64,000 bases of DNA from JBGAHD01 sp044226395 (GTDB taxonomy: Bacteria > Pseudomonadota > Gammaproteobacteria > Xanthomonadales > Ahniellaceae): positions 73,825-137,824 of the forward strand of contig JBGAHD010000007.1 in assembly GCA_044226395.1 (NCBI GenBank). The letters run 5' to 3'. This document shows, piece after piece, positions 7,547 to 17,293 of this stretch; position 1 is the stretch's first letter, and each line of letters begins with the position of its first letter. Under the pieces are notes generated by a model, which was given only the letters and a program-made list of their open reading frames with translations, did not search any database and had not been told where the DNA came from. The position numbers and the translations under genes were made by a program.

Positions 7547-10500
7547 TTACTCGAACAGCGTGGTGTCTTGCACCACGCGCACGTCCTTGGGCGCGAGCTT
7601 GAGCGGGTATTTCTGAATCACCTTGTCTTCGGCCAGCAGGTCCGCCGGCTTGTCGCTGTTGTACTTGATCGGCGAGGGCGCGCCGCTGCTCAGGGCCTTG
7701 GCCAGGCCGGCCGCGTCCTTGGCGACGAAGACGAACTGGAACTGATCGGGCTTGATGTGCGCGCGAATCGCCGCGTTGACCTTGTCGAGCGTCAGCGCCG
7801 CCAGACCTTCGCGCACGTATTGTTTGAACTCCGGCGTGCCGTAGTAGCTGCTGTCGAAGGCATAGCCGAGCTGACGCGTCTGCGTGGCTGTCAGGTTGGT
7901 GACGAACTTGCTCAGGAAGGCGCGCGAGGCCTCGAACTGCTCGGCGTTCATGCCATTCTTGACCAGCTTCTCGATCTCGAACAGCGCCGCGCGCGTGGCG
8001 AAGACGGCGTCGTTGTTGTCGCGCAGCGGACGCAACCAAATTTGGAACAGATCATTGCGACGCGCGAAGTTCGGCTGCGGCTGCATCAAATACATGCCGT
8101 ACGGGAAGTACTCGATGTAGGCGTAGTCGCCATAGTTCATGCCGCGCGCTTCGCGGATGCGGTTGTACAGATGCGCGGAGGAATTGCGGTGCTCGCCCAA
8201 CCACGAACGCACCAACCACAGTGCCAGCCAATCCGGATCGCCACGCTTGATCGTCAGCGGCGCGCCAAACGACACGGCCACGGCCGGCGCTTCTTTCTGG
8301 ATGATGGTCGCCGTGCGCTTGGTCGGCACGGGCGCGGCGGGTACGTCGAACGGACGCTTCTTCTGGAAGCCGATCTGCACCAGCGGCGCCAGCATCACCG
8401 AACGGAATTCCGGCGTATAGCCACCGGCGATGCCGACCGTGATGCGGCCGCGCTGGATGAACTTGTTGTAGAAATCGCGCACGTCGTCGAGCGTGATCGA
8501 CTCGACGTCCTTGAGCTTGCCCAAGGTCAAGGTGCCATACGGATGGTCGGGGCCGTAGACTTTTTCGTACAGCGCTTCCTTGGCCAGTTCCTCGTCGTTG
8601 TTGGCGCGCAGGCTCACGCGGATGGCGTTGATCTGGGCTTGCTTGACGCGTTGGAAATCATCCTCGCGGAAACCGGGCGTGGCGATCTGTTCCATCACCG
8701 TGGTCCACCACGGCTTGACGTTGTCGCGATGCACGGTGCCGGCGAACTTGATCATCTCCTTGTCGACCTGCACGGTCAGCGGCGCGGCGTAGGGATACAG
8801 CGCGGCCTGGATCTCGTCGAAGCTGCGCTTGTCCGAACCGCCCTGCGTCAGCAACGACGCGGTCAGCGCCGCCAGACCTTTCTTGCCGTTGGGATCGAGC
8901 GCGGCGCCGGCATCGACCATCACCACCAGATCGATCAGCGGCGAGTCGCTGGGCTGCTCGACCACGGGCACGGTGAACACCATCTCGTCGGCCGACCAGC
9001 GTTCCGATTCATTGGCATAGTTCACCAGGCGATAGTGTTCGAGGTTGTCGCGGGTCGGCTCGGCCGGCTTTTCTTCCTTGACCACTTCGGCTTTCGCCGG
9101 CGCGGCTTGACGCGCGCCGGCCACCAGACCATCGATGGCGCGGAAATCGTTCGCGCCCGCGAGCGCTTCGCCATTGGCGATCGACACCACGGAACGCTGT
9201 CCATCGGTGAACACGCGATCGGCGGCGGCGCGCACTTGCTCGGGCGTCAGCGCGTCGAAGGTGGCGTAGTAGCGATTGATCGTTTCCAGATCGCGCTCGT
9301 AGTGCGCAAACGACGCGACGATCGCGCCAACGCTAGCCGAACTGTTGAGGCCCGCGGCGAAACCGTACTTGAGCGCGGACTTGGTGTCGGCGAGTTTCTT
9401 CGCATCGATCAAGCGCGTGCGCGCGGCAAAGACCGCGTCCTGGATCGCCGCCGTCACCGCCGGCGCGTGCTTGGCATCGGTCAGGCGCACGGCTAGACCG
9501 GTCAAGCCGCTGTCGACATTGCGCGACGGCTGAAAGAACAGCTGATCGACCCAGCGTTCTTTCACGACGATCTTCTTGTACAGCTCGGACGTGGTGCCGA
9601 AATACTCTTCGCCCAGCACGGCCATAGCCGCGAACTCGGGGCTCTTGGCATCGAACGCGGGCGACTTCCAGCCGACCAGAATCCACGGCAAGGTCGGGCC
9701 TTGCCAGGCCACGTGTTCGTAACGCGCTTCGGTCTGCGCCGGTTCGGTCGGGATCTCGATCTTGTAGTTGCCGCGCTGCCAGCCGCCGAAATACTTCTTC
9801 ACCAGCTCGAAGGTCGGCTCGAGTTCGACATCACCAGTGATGATGACGGTCGCGTACTCCGGGCGATACCAGCGATCGAAGAACGTGTGCGCGTAGGCGA
9901 TCTGGTCGGGCATCGCCTCGATGTCCTTGAAGAAGCCCATCGCGTTGTGCTTGTACGTGTGCGTGGTGTAGGCGATGTCCTGCAGGCGCTCGAAGCCCTT
10001 GGCCAGCGGATTGGAGAAGTTTTTCAGGTACTCGCCCTTGACCGCGAGTGCTTCGGTGCGGAACTGCTCTTCGCTGAACTTGAGGTTGGCGAAGCGATCG
10101 GCCTCGACTTCGAGAATGCGCTCGAGATCGGCGGTGGTGAAGTTGGTGTAGTAGTTCGTGTAGTCGTCGTCGGTGTAGGCGTTCTGATCGGCGCCGGCGG
10201 CCTTGATTACCGCGCCATACGCATCGGCCGGATACTTGTCGGTGCCGCGGAACATCATGTGTTCGAAGAAATGCGCGAAGCCGGTCTTGCCGTCCTCGAT
10301 TTCGTTGCGCGAACCGGTCTGCATCGGGATCTGCACCGAGACCGTGTCCTTGAACGGCGCCTGGATCACGATCACGCGCAGGCCGTTGTCGAGATCGCGC
10401 TGCAGATAGGGCAGGTCGAGCAGTTTCTTCGGCGCGGGCGCCGGCGCCGGTTGCTCCGGCTGGGCGGCGGGCGCGGGCTTGCGCGCGGCGGTCGGCGCCG

Positions 10501-10561
10501 ACCACAGGCCCGCGACGAGCGCGAAACCGGCCAGCGAGGCAAGGACGTGACGAAGTGGCAT
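7547..10561 (-). CDS. Secreted M16-family zinc metallopeptidase, two-repeat
   Basis: This is a 1004-residue pitrilysin-family peptidase. A signal peptide (about 1-26) is followed by a Pro/Ala-rich linker. The first M16 domain has the inverted zinc motif HFFEH at 97-101 and the downstream acidic helix (EALAVKGE). A second M16 repeat (about residues 535-960) lacks HxxEH, as in the inactive halves of these proteins. The enzyme probably degrades peptides in the periplasm. It starts at ATG 10561. It is monocistronic or first of a unit, with a strong hairpin after the stop. The opposite strand is open for nearly 690 codons across it, which is a composition effect. Confidence 0.93.
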   Translation of the reverse strand: MPLRHVLASLAGFALVAGLWSAPTAARKPAPAAQPEQPAPAPAPKKLLDLPYLQRDLDNGLRVIVIQAPFKDTVSVQIPMQTGSRNEIEDGKTGFAHFFEHMMFRGTDKYPADAYGAVIKAAGADQNAYTDDDYTNYYTNFTTADLERILEVEADRFANLKFSEEQFRTEALAVKGEYLKNFSNPLAKGFERLQDIAYTTHTYKHNAMGFFKDIEAMPDQIAYAHTFFDRWYRPEYATVIITGDVELEPTFELVKKYFGGWQRGNYKIEIPTEPAQTEARYEHVAWQGPTLPWILVGWKSPAFDAKSPEFAAMAVLGEEYFGTTSELYKKIVVKERWVDQLFFQPSRNVDSGLTGLAVRLTDAKHAPAVTAAIQDAVFAARTRLIDAKKLADTKSALKYGFAAGLNSSASVGAIVASFAHYERDLETINRYYATFDALTPEQVRAAADRVFTDGQRSVVSIANGEALAGANDFRAIDGLVAGARQAAPAKAEVVKEEKPAEPTRDNLEHYRLVNYANESERWSADEMVFTVPVVEQPSDSPLIDLVVMVDAGAALDPNGKKGLAALTASLLTQGGSDKRSFDEIQAALYPYAAPLTVQVDKEMIKFAGTVHRDNVKPWWTTVMEQIATPGFREDDFQRVKQAQINAIRVSLRANNDEELAKEALYEKVYGPDHPYGTLTLGKLKDVESITLDDVRDFYNKFIQRGRITVGIAGGYTPEFRSVMLAPLVQIGFQKKRPFDVPAAPVPTKRTATIIQKEAPAVAVSFGAPLTIKRGDPDWLALWLVRSWLGEHRNSSAHLYNRIREARGMNYGDYAYIEYFPYGMYLMQPQPNFARRNDLFQIWLRPLRDNNDAVFATRAALFEIEKLVKNGMNAEQFEASRAFLSKFVTNLTATQTRQLGYAFDSSYYGTPEFKQYVREGLAALTLDKVNAAIRAHIKPDQFQFVFVAKDAAGLAKALSSGAPSPIKYNSDKPADLLAEDKVIQKYPLKLAPKDVRVVQDTTLFE

Positions 10562-10635
10562 GCGTGTGTCTCCCGAAATCTGTCAGGGCCGCGCGCGACC
10601 CGTGGCGTGAACCGACGACGGACTGCCGTCGTCGA

Positions 10636-11031
10636 TCAGAAGTTCCCGAACAACTTGAAGGCGACCAGGGCCGCGCCGGCCAGCGCCACCCCGAACAGGA
10701 TCATGCGCAGCCGCATCGCGCCCGAACTCGCGCGCGCGGGCTCGGGTTCGATCGCGGGGGGCAGGTAGCTCGCGCTTTCCGGCCGCGTGGAATCGAGCAG
10801 CAAGCCGGCCTCGCGCAGGATCTGGCGCGCGCGCGGATAGTCCTCGGACTGCACTACCCACAGCGCCGGCCAGCGATACCCCGATTGCCGGTCGCTGTAG
10901 CTGAAGTCGCGATTGGTCGCGCGGTTCCAGGTGCGCGCGTCGGTCATGCGCGTGTCGATGCCGGCGTCGCGCAACATGGCGTCGACGGTCTGCACGTTAT
11001 CCAGTCGCGGCGAAGTGAAAATCTGGCGCAT
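10636..11031 (-). CDS. DUF2007-type 'pathogenicity-like' protein with C-terminal membrane anchor
   Basis: A 131-residue protein. The N-terminal ~75 residues form a small ferredoxin-like domain of the DUF2007 type (starting MRQIFTSPRL, with WVVQSEDYPRARQILREAGL), which is common beside tesB in Xanthomonas relatives. A single hydrophobic helix near 107-127 anchors the C terminus. Its function is unknown; DUF2007 proteins are called putative signal transducers without biochemical proof. The start ATG 11031 lies 2 bases beyond the tesB stop, so the pair is translationally close and forms an operon. The longer frame to 11373 is only an extension through tesB. Confidence 0.8.
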   Translation of the reverse strand: MRQIFTSPRLDNVQTVDAMLRDAGIDTRMTDARTWNRATNRDFSYSDRQSGYRWPALWVVQSEDYPRARQILREAGLLLDSTRPESASYLPPAIEPEPARASSGAMRLRMILFGVALAGAALVAFKLFGNF

Positions 11032-11033
11032 GC

Positions 11034-11915
11034 TCAGGCCTTGTCCGGGGTCGCGTCGACGATGCGAATCAAGCCTTCCTGCGCGGTCGACGCCACCAGC
11101 TTGCCATCGCGCGAATAGATCATGCCGCGCGCCAAGCCGCGCGCGCCTTGCGCGCTGGGGCTGTCGCAGGAATACAGCAGCCACTCGTCGATGCGAAACG
11201 GACGATGAAACCACATCGCATGATCGAGACTCGCCATCTGCACATTGGGCTGCAAATACGAAATGCCATGCGGCAAGGTCGCGGTGCCGATCAGATGAAA
11301 GTCCGAGGCGTAGGCCAGCAGCGCCCGATGCAGCTCCGGCTCGTCGCTGATGCGATCGGCCAGGCGAAACCACACGTGCTGAAACGGCGGACGCTTGGGC
11401 ACGCGGATCTCGTCGCGCGGATAGACGTGGCGGAATTCGAACGGGCCCTTCTGCGCCAGCCAGCGCTGCAACTTGGCGCTGATGTGAGAAAAGCGCACGG
11501 GGTCGATGGGCTCGGGGATTTCGAGTTCCTCGGGCTTGGGCACTTCGGGCATGCCGAGCTGATGCTCGGGGCCAGGCTCGACGTGCTGGAACGACGCCGA
11601 CATCACGAAGATCTGCTGCCCGTGCTGAATCGCCTGCACGCGGCGCGTGGAGAAACTCTTGCCGTCGCGCGTGCGCTCTACTTCGTAGACGATCGGCGCT
11701 TCGATATTGCCCGCGCGCAGGAAGTACGCATGCAGCGAATGCACCTGACGACCGTCCTCGACCGTGCGTTGCGCCGCCGACAAGGCCTGGCCCAGCACCT
11801 GACCGCCGAACACGAAGCGCGTGCCGATGTCGCGGCTCTGGCCGCGGAACAGATTGTCCTCGAGCCGCTCCAGTTGCAGCAGGTCGATGACTTCGCCGAC
11901 GACGGGTTTGGGCAT
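11034..11915 (-). CDS. tesB: Acyl-CoA thioesterase II
   Basis: The 293-residue protein has the double hotdog fold of TesB, which hydrolyses medium- and long-chain acyl-CoA to free fatty acid and CoA. The N-terminal hotdog carries FRGQSRDIG and FGGQVLGQAL. The C-terminal hotdog has the catalytic set seen in E. coli TesB: Asp in SLDHAMWFH, Ser/Thr in DSPSA and Gln in AQEGLIR. I prefer ATG 11915; an in-frame TTG at 11933 would add six residues. It is followed at once by the DUF2007 gene. Confidence 0.93.
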   Translation of the reverse strand: MPKPVVGEVIDLLQLERLEDNLFRGQSRDIGTRFVFGGQVLGQALSAAQRTVEDGRQVHSLHAYFLRAGNIEAPIVYEVERTRDGKSFSTRRVQAIQHGQQIFVMSASFQHVEPGPEHQLGMPEVPKPEELEIPEPIDPVRFSHISAKLQRWLAQKGPFEFRHVYPRDEIRVPKRPPFQHVWFRLADRISDEPELHRALLAYASDFHLIGTATLPHGISYLQPNVQMASLDHAMWFHRPFRIDEWLLYSCDSPSAQGARGLARGMIYSRDGKLVASTAQEGLIRIVDATPDKA

Positions 11916-11962
11916 GTCAGGCACGCGGCTCAAGGGCCGCGCAGTATAGCGGGCGGGGCGGC

Positions 11963-12541
11963 TCAGTCCGAAGCGGCCTCGGGCGGGGCGGTCAGCGGCA
12001 CGGCCGCCAGCACACGCGGCCAGGGGAACAGCTCGCCCGGGTCGCGCTTGCGCCGCACGGTCAGGGTCGGGTCGTCGGTGGCGGCGATGTCGCCGCGATC
12101 CAGGGCCTCGTGGCCGGCGATGTAGCGCAGGCTCGGGTATTGCGCGCGCAAGGCGCGCAGCAGGGCGATCAGGGCATCGATCTGGGCGATGGAATAGGGC
12201 TCGACCATGGCCTGTCGGCGCGAGTCGTACCAGTCGGGATAGCGGCCGAGATTGACCAGTTCAATCCCGATCGAGCGCGGATTGAAGCCGCGCGTGTGAT
12301 TGGCCGTGCGGCCGGGCTCGACGAACTCGAAGATGCGACCGTCGCGATCGATGTAGTAGTGGCCGCTGGCGCCGGTGCCCGTGTCGGCGTAGAGCACGCG
12401 CTCGCCGTACTCGCGCGCCAGGGCCATGTCGGGCAGCTCGGTGCAGTGGATCACCACCAGATCGATCGCCGACGCGGGACGCTCGGCGAGCTGCTCGACA
12501 TAGGGCAGGGGCCAGTGCTGGACGGGCAGATCGATCGGCAT
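11963..12541 (-). CDS. N-acetylmuramoyl-L-alanine amidase, AmpD/Amidase_2 type
   Basis: A 192-residue amidase that cleaves the bond between muramic acid and the peptide stem. Zinc ligands are visible as His32 in VIHCTE, His in AGHEAL and Asp in RDPGELFPW near the C terminus, and the family segment RSIGIELVN is present. There is no signal peptide, so a cytoplasmic role in cell-wall recycling is likely, as for AmpD. The start ATG 12541 gives a protein of AmpD length; the longer frame toward 13165 runs through the divergent MOSC gene. The gene is divergent from the MOSC gene with 65 bp between the starts. Confidence 0.9.
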   Translation of the reverse strand: MPIDLPVQHWPLPYVEQLAERPASAIDLVVIHCTELPDMALAREYGERVLYADTGTGASGHYYIDRDGRIFEFVEPGRTANHTRGFNPRSIGIELVNLGRYPDWYDSRRQAMVEPYSIAQIDALIALLRALRAQYPSLRYIAGHEALDRGDIAATDDPTLTVRRKRDPGELFPWPRVLAAVPLTAPPEAASD

Positions 12542-12606
12542 GGCGAACTCGCGCGGGGACCGCGCAAGTCTCGCATGGGGCCGCGCGCGCGCGGTAGCAT
12601 GCGCGG

Positions 12607-13131
12607 ATGAACTCGCGGTTTCTCGCCGAAAGGTCCGAACTGCGCGCCTTGATGGCGCGGCACGCGCGGCCCGGTCGCCTGGAATGGTTGGGCCTGCGCC
12701 CCGCGCGCGACGTGGCGATGCGGGCGGTGGACACGGTCGAGGCCGTGACCGCGCGCGGTCTCGTCGGCGATCGCTACGCGGGCAGCGGCAAGCGGCAGGT
12801 GACCTTGATCCAGGCCGAACATTTGCCCGTGATCGCGGCGATTCTCGGCGTTGACGCGGTCGCGGCGGCGACCTTGCGGCGCAATCTCGTGGTCTCGGGC
12901 GTGAGCGTGTTGGCGCTGAAGAATCGGCGCTTTCGCATCGGCGAGGTCGTGCTCGAAGGCGCGGGTCCGTGCGAGCCCTGCTCGCGCATGGAGCGCGCGC
13001 TCGGCACGGGCGGCTACAACGCGATGCGCGGTCATGGTGGCATCTGCGCGCGCGTGATCGCGGGCGGACAACTTCGCTTGGGCGACGCGGTGTACGACAT
13101 CGGCGACGCGGAAACGGCAAAGGACGATTAG
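12607..13131 (+). CDS. MOSC domain-containing protein
   Basis: The 174-residue MOSC (molybdenum cofactor sulfurase C-terminal) protein has GLVGDRYAG, RQVTLIQAEHL, the RRNLVVSGV stretch and the conserved cysteine region GPCEPCSRM (Cys122 and Cys125). MOSC proteins bind or carry sulfur or molybdopterin; YiiM and YcbX reduce N-hydroxylated compounds. Which activity applies here is not known. It lies 1 base upstream of the next GTG start, so it is the first gene of a three-gene set with the hydrolase and rlmKL. Confidence 0.88.
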   Translation: MNSRFLAERSELRALMARHARPGRLEWLGLRPARDVAMRAVDTVEAVTARGLVGDRYAGSGKRQVTLIQAEHLPVIAAILGVDAVAAATLRRNLVVSGVSVLALKNRRFRIGEVVLEGAGPCEPCSRMERALGTGGYNAMRGHGGICARVIAGGQLRLGDAVYDIGDAETAKDD

Positions 13132-13132
13132 C

Positions 13133-13651
13133 GTGACAAGCAAAGGCATGGTCCTGCTCTCGCATGGCCTGGAAAGCGGACCGGACGCGACCAAGGTCAC
13201 GGCCATGGCGGCGGTGGCGCGCGAACTGGGCTGGGACGAAGTGCGTCCCGATTACCGCGATCTCGATGTCACGCGCATCCCGGCCAATCTCGATCGTCGT
13301 CTCGAGCGCTTGATCGACGCCGTGCCGCGCGACGTGCCGATCGTGTTCGCCGGGTCGAGCATGGGCGCTTTCATCTCGGGCCTAGCCTCGCTGCGCGTGC
13401 CGTGTCGCGGCGTGTTTCTGTTGGCGCCGCCGATGCGCATTCCCGGTTACGCGCGCGAGTTCGACGTCGCGCGCGTGCCGACCGCGATCGTGCACGGTTG
13501 GGACGATGAGTTGATTCCGGCTGACGAGGTGATCGCCTTCGCGCACGCGCGGCGTTTGCCGCTACATCTGGTCGATGACAGTCATCGCTTGAGCGCGCAC
13601 GTGGACATTACCGCGCGTTGGTTTGGCTTGTTCCTCGAGGGCTTGCGGTGA
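13133..13651 (+). CDS. Alpha/beta-hydrolase family esterase
   Basis: A 172-residue compact alpha/beta hydrolase. The nucleophile elbow GSSMG places Ser76; Asp124/125 in HGWDDE and His151 in DDSHR complete the triad, and the oxyanion region is LLSHGLES at the start. It resembles small YqiA/YcfP-type esterases; the substrate is unknown. I keep GTG 13133, which follows the MOSC stop directly; ATG 13148 is an alternative. Its TGA overlaps the GTG of rlmKL (GTGA). Confidence 0.82.
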   Translation: MTSKGMVLLSHGLESGPDATKVTAMAAVARELGWDEVRPDYRDLDVTRIPANLDRRLERLIDAVPRDVPIVFAGSSMGAFISGLASLRVPCRGVFLLAPPMRIPGYAREFDVARVPTAIVHGWDDELIPADEVIAFAHARRLPLHLVDDSHRLSAHVDITARWFGLFLEGLR

Positions 13652-15795
13652 GCACGGTGCGTTACTTCGCGGCCTGTTCGAAGGGCCTGGAATATCTGCT
13701 CGTCGATGAGTTGAAGGCGCTTGGTGCGGTCGAGGCGCGCGAGCAATTGTCGGGCGTGCGCTTCGAGGGCGACGCGCAATTGGGTTATCGCGCGTGTCTG
13801 TGGTCGCGCCTGGCCAGTCGCATCCTGCTGCCTATCAGTGATTTTCAGGCGGCGGACGAAGGCGCGCTTTACGACGGCGTGGCCGAAGTCGATTGGTCGC
13901 GACATCTCGAAGCCACGGGCTCGCTGGCCATCGACGCGCACGGGCGCACGGCCGGTATCACGCACGCGCAGTTCGCGGCGCAGCGGGTCAAGGACGCCAT
14001 CGTCGATCAGTGTCGCGATCGCTTCGGCACACGGCCCGATGTCGAGCGCGAGCGTCCCGATGTGCGCATCAATCTGCTGTTGCGCGGCGATCGCGCGCAT
14101 CTGGCTATCGATCTGTCGGGCACGGCCTTGTTCCTGCGCGGCTATCGTCGCGGTCAGGGCGATGCGCCGCTGAAGGAAAATCTCGCCGCCGCCATGCTGC
14201 TGCGCGCGCGCTGGCCGGAGATTTATGCGCAAGGCGGTCCGCTGGTCGATCCGATGTGCGGCTCAGGCACTCTGCTGATCGAAGGCGCGTGGCTGGCGGC
14301 CGACGTGGCGCCGGGCTTGCAGCGCGATTACTTTGGGTTTCTCGGCTGGCGCGGTTTCGATCCGGCGGCGTGGGAAGCGATTCGGCGCGAAGCTCAGGCG
14401 CGTGCCGACGCGGGCCTCAAGGCGTTGCGTCCGGTGTTCTTTGGTTCCGATGCCGACGCGCGCGTGCTCAATGCCGCGCGTCACAACGCGCAGGCCGCGG
14501 GCGTGGCGGGGTTCATCAAGCTGACGCCGGGGAGTCTGTCGAGTCTGGCCGCGCCGCCGCACGACGCGCCGGGTTTGGTCATCGCCAATCCGCCGTATGG
14601 CGAGCGCATGGGCGAAGTCGAAACCCTGGCGCCGACCTATCGCGAATTCGGCGATGCGCTCAAGCGCGCCTTCGTCGGTTGGCGCGCGGCCTTGATCACG
14701 AGCCACGCCGATCTGGGTCACGCGATCGGCTTGCGCGCGGAGCGCAAGTATCAGCTGTACAACGGCGCGCTCGAATGCGTGCTGCTGTGCTTCGACGAAA
14801 TCCGCGCGCCCGGCGCGGTGACGCGTGAGCTCAAGCCGCTGTCGGCCGGCGCCGAGGCCATGGCCAATCGCCTGCGCAAGAACCTCAAGCACCTCAAATC
14901 CTGGCGCGCGCGCGAAGGCGTGTTCGCCTATCGTGCCTACGACGCGGATCTGCCCGACTACGCCGCCGCCATCGACGTGTACGAAACCGAATCGGGCGAC
15001 GTCTGGGCGCATGTGCAGGAATACGCGCCGCCGGCCGAGGTGCCCGAGGACATCGCGCGACGCCGCCTGTCGGAGCTCGTGCGCGTCACCGGCGAAGTGT
15101 TGGGCGTGGCGCGCGACCGCATCGTAACCAAGACGCGACGGCCGCAATCACGTCACGAGAAGTATCAACGTGTGGATGAACGTCAACACGAGCTCACCGT
15201 GATCGAAGGGGGGCTTAAGTTTCTGGTGAATCTGCACGATTATCTGGATACCGGCCTGTTCCTGGACCACAGGCCGATGCGCTTGCGTCTGCGTGAACTG
15301 GCCCGCGGCAAGCGCTTCCTTAATCTTTTCGCTTACACCGGCGCGGCCAGCGTGCACGCGGCCGCCGGTGGGGCGAGTTCGACCACGAGCGTGGACCTGT
15401 CGGCCACGTATCTGGAATGGGCCGGGCGCAATCTGGCGCTCAATGGCTTCGTCGGCCGCAAGCACGACTTGGTGCAGGCCGACGTGATGGCCTGGCTCGC
15501 GGCCGAGACGGGTACGTTCGATCTAATCTTCGTCGACCCGCCGACGTTTTCCAATTCCAAGCGCGCTGACGACTTCGACGTGCAGAAGGAACATGTGCGC
15601 CTGCTGCACTTGTGCATGGCGCGGCTGGCGCCCGAAGGGCTGCTGGTGTTCTCGAACAACTTCCGGCGCTTCAAGCTCGACGAGGGCGCGTTGGCGGCGT
15701 TCGAGATCCGCGAGATCACGCGGCAGACCATCGGCCCGGACTTCGCGCGCGATCAGCGTATTCACCACTGTTTCGAGTTGCGTCACCGAAGCTGA
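13648..15795 (+). CDS. rlmKL: Bifunctional 23S rRNA methyltransferase (G2445-N2 / G2069-N7)
   Basis: The 715-residue protein is a fusion of RlmL and RlmK. Order: THUMP domain (about 45-155), RlmL methyltransferase with SAM motif PMCGSGTLLIEGA and catalytic NPPYGER near residue 314, then the RlmK domain with NLFAYTGAASV and DPPTFSNSK near residue 630. It modifies helix 74 of 23S rRNA during 50S assembly. The GTG 13648 start overlaps the upstream TGA and begins MSTVRYFAACSKGLE, the standard N terminus; the longer frame to 13618 runs into the esterase. Length matches the gammaproteobacterial fusion (about 700). Confidence 0.95.
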   Translation: MSTVRYFAACSKGLEYLLVDELKALGAVEAREQLSGVRFEGDAQLGYRACLWSRLASRILLPISDFQAADEGALYDGVAEVDWSRHLEATGSLAIDAHGRTAGITHAQFAAQRVKDAIVDQCRDRFGTRPDVERERPDVRINLLLRGDRAHLAIDLSGTALFLRGYRRGQGDAPLKENLAAAMLLRARWPEIYAQGGPLVDPMCGSGTLLIEGAWLAADVAPGLQRDYFGFLGWRGFDPAAWEAIRREAQARADAGLKALRPVFFGSDADARVLNAARHNAQAAGVAGFIKLTPGSLSSLAAPPHDAPGLVIANPPYGERMGEVETLAPTYREFGDALKRAFVGWRAALITSHADLGHAIGLRAERKYQLYNGALECVLLCFDEIRAPGAVTRELKPLSAGAEAMANRLRKNLKHLKSWRAREGVFAYRAYDADLPDYAAAIDVYETESGDVWAHVQEYAPPAEVPEDIARRRLSELVRVTGEVLGVARDRIVTKTRRPQSRHEKYQRVDERQHELTVIEGGLKFLVNLHDYLDTGLFLDHRPMRLRLRELARGKRFLNLFAYTGAASVHAAAGGASSTTSVDLSATYLEWAGRNLALNGFVGRKHDLVQADVMAWLAAETGTFDLIFVDPPTFSNSKRADDFDVQKEHVRLLHLCMARLAPEGLLVFSNNFRRFKLDEGALAAFEIREITRQTIGPDFARDQRIHHCFELRHRS

Positions 15796-15878
15796 ACGGC
15801 GGCGCGAAATTTCCGCCGGTTTCGCGCGCGAATCACGTCTTGTCGGGGGAACCTCGTTTCTTCCCGCAGGAGTGACTC

Positions 15879-17180
15879 ATGCAAGGTCTTCGTCGGTGGT
15901 GCCTGTCCTTGGTCTTGGTGTCGGGTGTCGCGGTTGCGGCGCCGGGCGATTTCGATCCGGCCTATGGCTTGGCGCCGGGCTACACGGTGCTCGATTTCGG
16001 TGGGCTCGACGCGAATCGCGATGTGTTGATCGATGCCGGCGGTCGCGCGGTGGTCGCGGCCACGGCCGACAGCGGTTCGACGCAGACGGCGTATCTGATG
16101 CGTTACACCACGAGCGGCGCGCTCGACACGAGCTTCGGCGTCGGTGGCAAGGCCATTCCCGCCGTCGTGCCCGCGACGTACTACGGCGACGTGCACCTGA
16201 CGCGCGTCGGCAGCAATCTGTACCTGATCGCCGCGGATAACACGGGCTACGACCTGTGGGCGTTCAACGCCAATGGCGCGCCGATCACGAGCTTCGGCGT
16301 CAATGGCCGCGCGCACGTCGCGCTGACGCAGACCTATCCGGTGTTCGGTGTCGTGGTGCAGAACGGCGCCTTGCTGCTGGCTACGGGCGCGCTCAATCCC
16401 GCGACCAATGTGCGCGAGTTCGTGCTCGCGCGCGTGACCACGGCCGGTCAGCTCGACACGACGTTTGGCGTTGGGGGTCTGTCGTGGTCGCGCGTGTACT
16501 CGGGGCCCACCGCGATCAATCGCCTGACCGACGTGAAGCTGCAGGCCGATGGCAAGATCATCGCCGCGGGTCGCATGGGGTCGGGCAGCAACGCGCAGAA
16601 CTTCGTCGCCGCGCGTTATCTGGCCAATGGCGCGGTCGATACCACGTTCAGTGGCAGTGGCTTCGCCGAGGTCAGCGTCAGCGCGGTCGACTACGGGCGC
16701 CGCGTCGCGGTGCAGGCCGACGGTCGCGTGCTCGTGGGCGGCATCAGTTGCGACATCGATGGCTCGGGCATGGTCACCAACTGCCAGCCGCGCGTGCTGC
16801 GCTTTCTGAGCAATGGCGTGCTCGACACGAGTTACGGCAGCAACGGCGTGTTCGCCATCACCTACAACTACGGGGCGACGGCGCTCGATCTCGAACTCGA
16901 TGGCGCCGGTCGCGCGCTGATGGTCGGCGACATGCAGATGCTCGGCGGCCAGACCGTGGCCTATGTGCTGCGCCTGACCACGACCGGCCAGCGCGACACT
17001 AGTTTCGCGGGCGTGGGCACCAAGCGCGCCTCGTACGGGCCGCTGACCGGGCAATACGCCAATGCTCACGAAGGCATCGTGGTGCAGGGCAGCAGTCTTT
17101 ACGTCGCGGCGGGCACGCGCAACCTCGATGGCGCGGGCCAGACCAAGGGCGCCGGCGTGATCGCGCGCTTCCAGAACTGA
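15879..17180 (+). CDS. Secreted delta-60 repeat protein
   Basis: The 433-residue protein has a signal peptide (about 1-21, cut after VAVA). Six or more delta-60 type repeats follow, each ending in a variant of (L)DTSFGxGG: GALDTSFGVGG, APITSFGVNG, GQLDTTFGVGG, GAVDTTFSGSG, GVLDTSYGSNG and GQRDTSFAGVG. These repeats form beta-propeller-like surfaces and are abundant in Lysobacterales and delta-proteobacteria; no enzymatic role is known. It is monocistronic, with a ribosome binding region (GCAGGAG) 9 bases before ATG 15879. Confidence 0.85.
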   Translation: MQGLRRWCLSLVLVSGVAVAAPGDFDPAYGLAPGYTVLDFGGLDANRDVLIDAGGRAVVAATADSGSTQTAYLMRYTTSGALDTSFGVGGKAIPAVVPATYYGDVHLTRVGSNLYLIAADNTGYDLWAFNANGAPITSFGVNGRAHVALTQTYPVFGVVVQNGALLLATGALNPATNVREFVLARVTTAGQLDTTFGVGGLSWSRVYSGPTAINRLTDVKLQADGKIIAAGRMGSGSNAQNFVAARYLANGAVDTTFSGSGFAEVSVSAVDYGRRVAVQADGRVLVGGISCDIDGSGMVTNCQPRVLRFLSNGVLDTSYGSNGVFAITYNYGATALDLELDGAGRALMVGDMQMLGGQTVAYVLRLTTTGQRDTSFAGVGTKRASYGPLTGQYANAHEGIVVQGSSLYVAAGTRNLDGAGQTKGAGVIARFQN

Positions 17181-17293
17181 ACCGGGTTCACAGGCTGTTG
17201 CAATGGCCGGGGCGTGGGGCGGAATCTTTAAGTGGCGATTCAGCCCTTTTGCCCTGAAATAGCGGCCACACGCACTGAAGGAGGGCGTGACTC

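Noticed and set aside
7427..9496. Open plus-strand frame of 689 codons across the M16 peptidase gene
   Set aside because: Composition shadow: the antisense frame of a GC-rich gene. The minus frame has a signal peptide, the HFFEH zinc motif and family features; the plus frame is Arg/Ala/His-rich with none.
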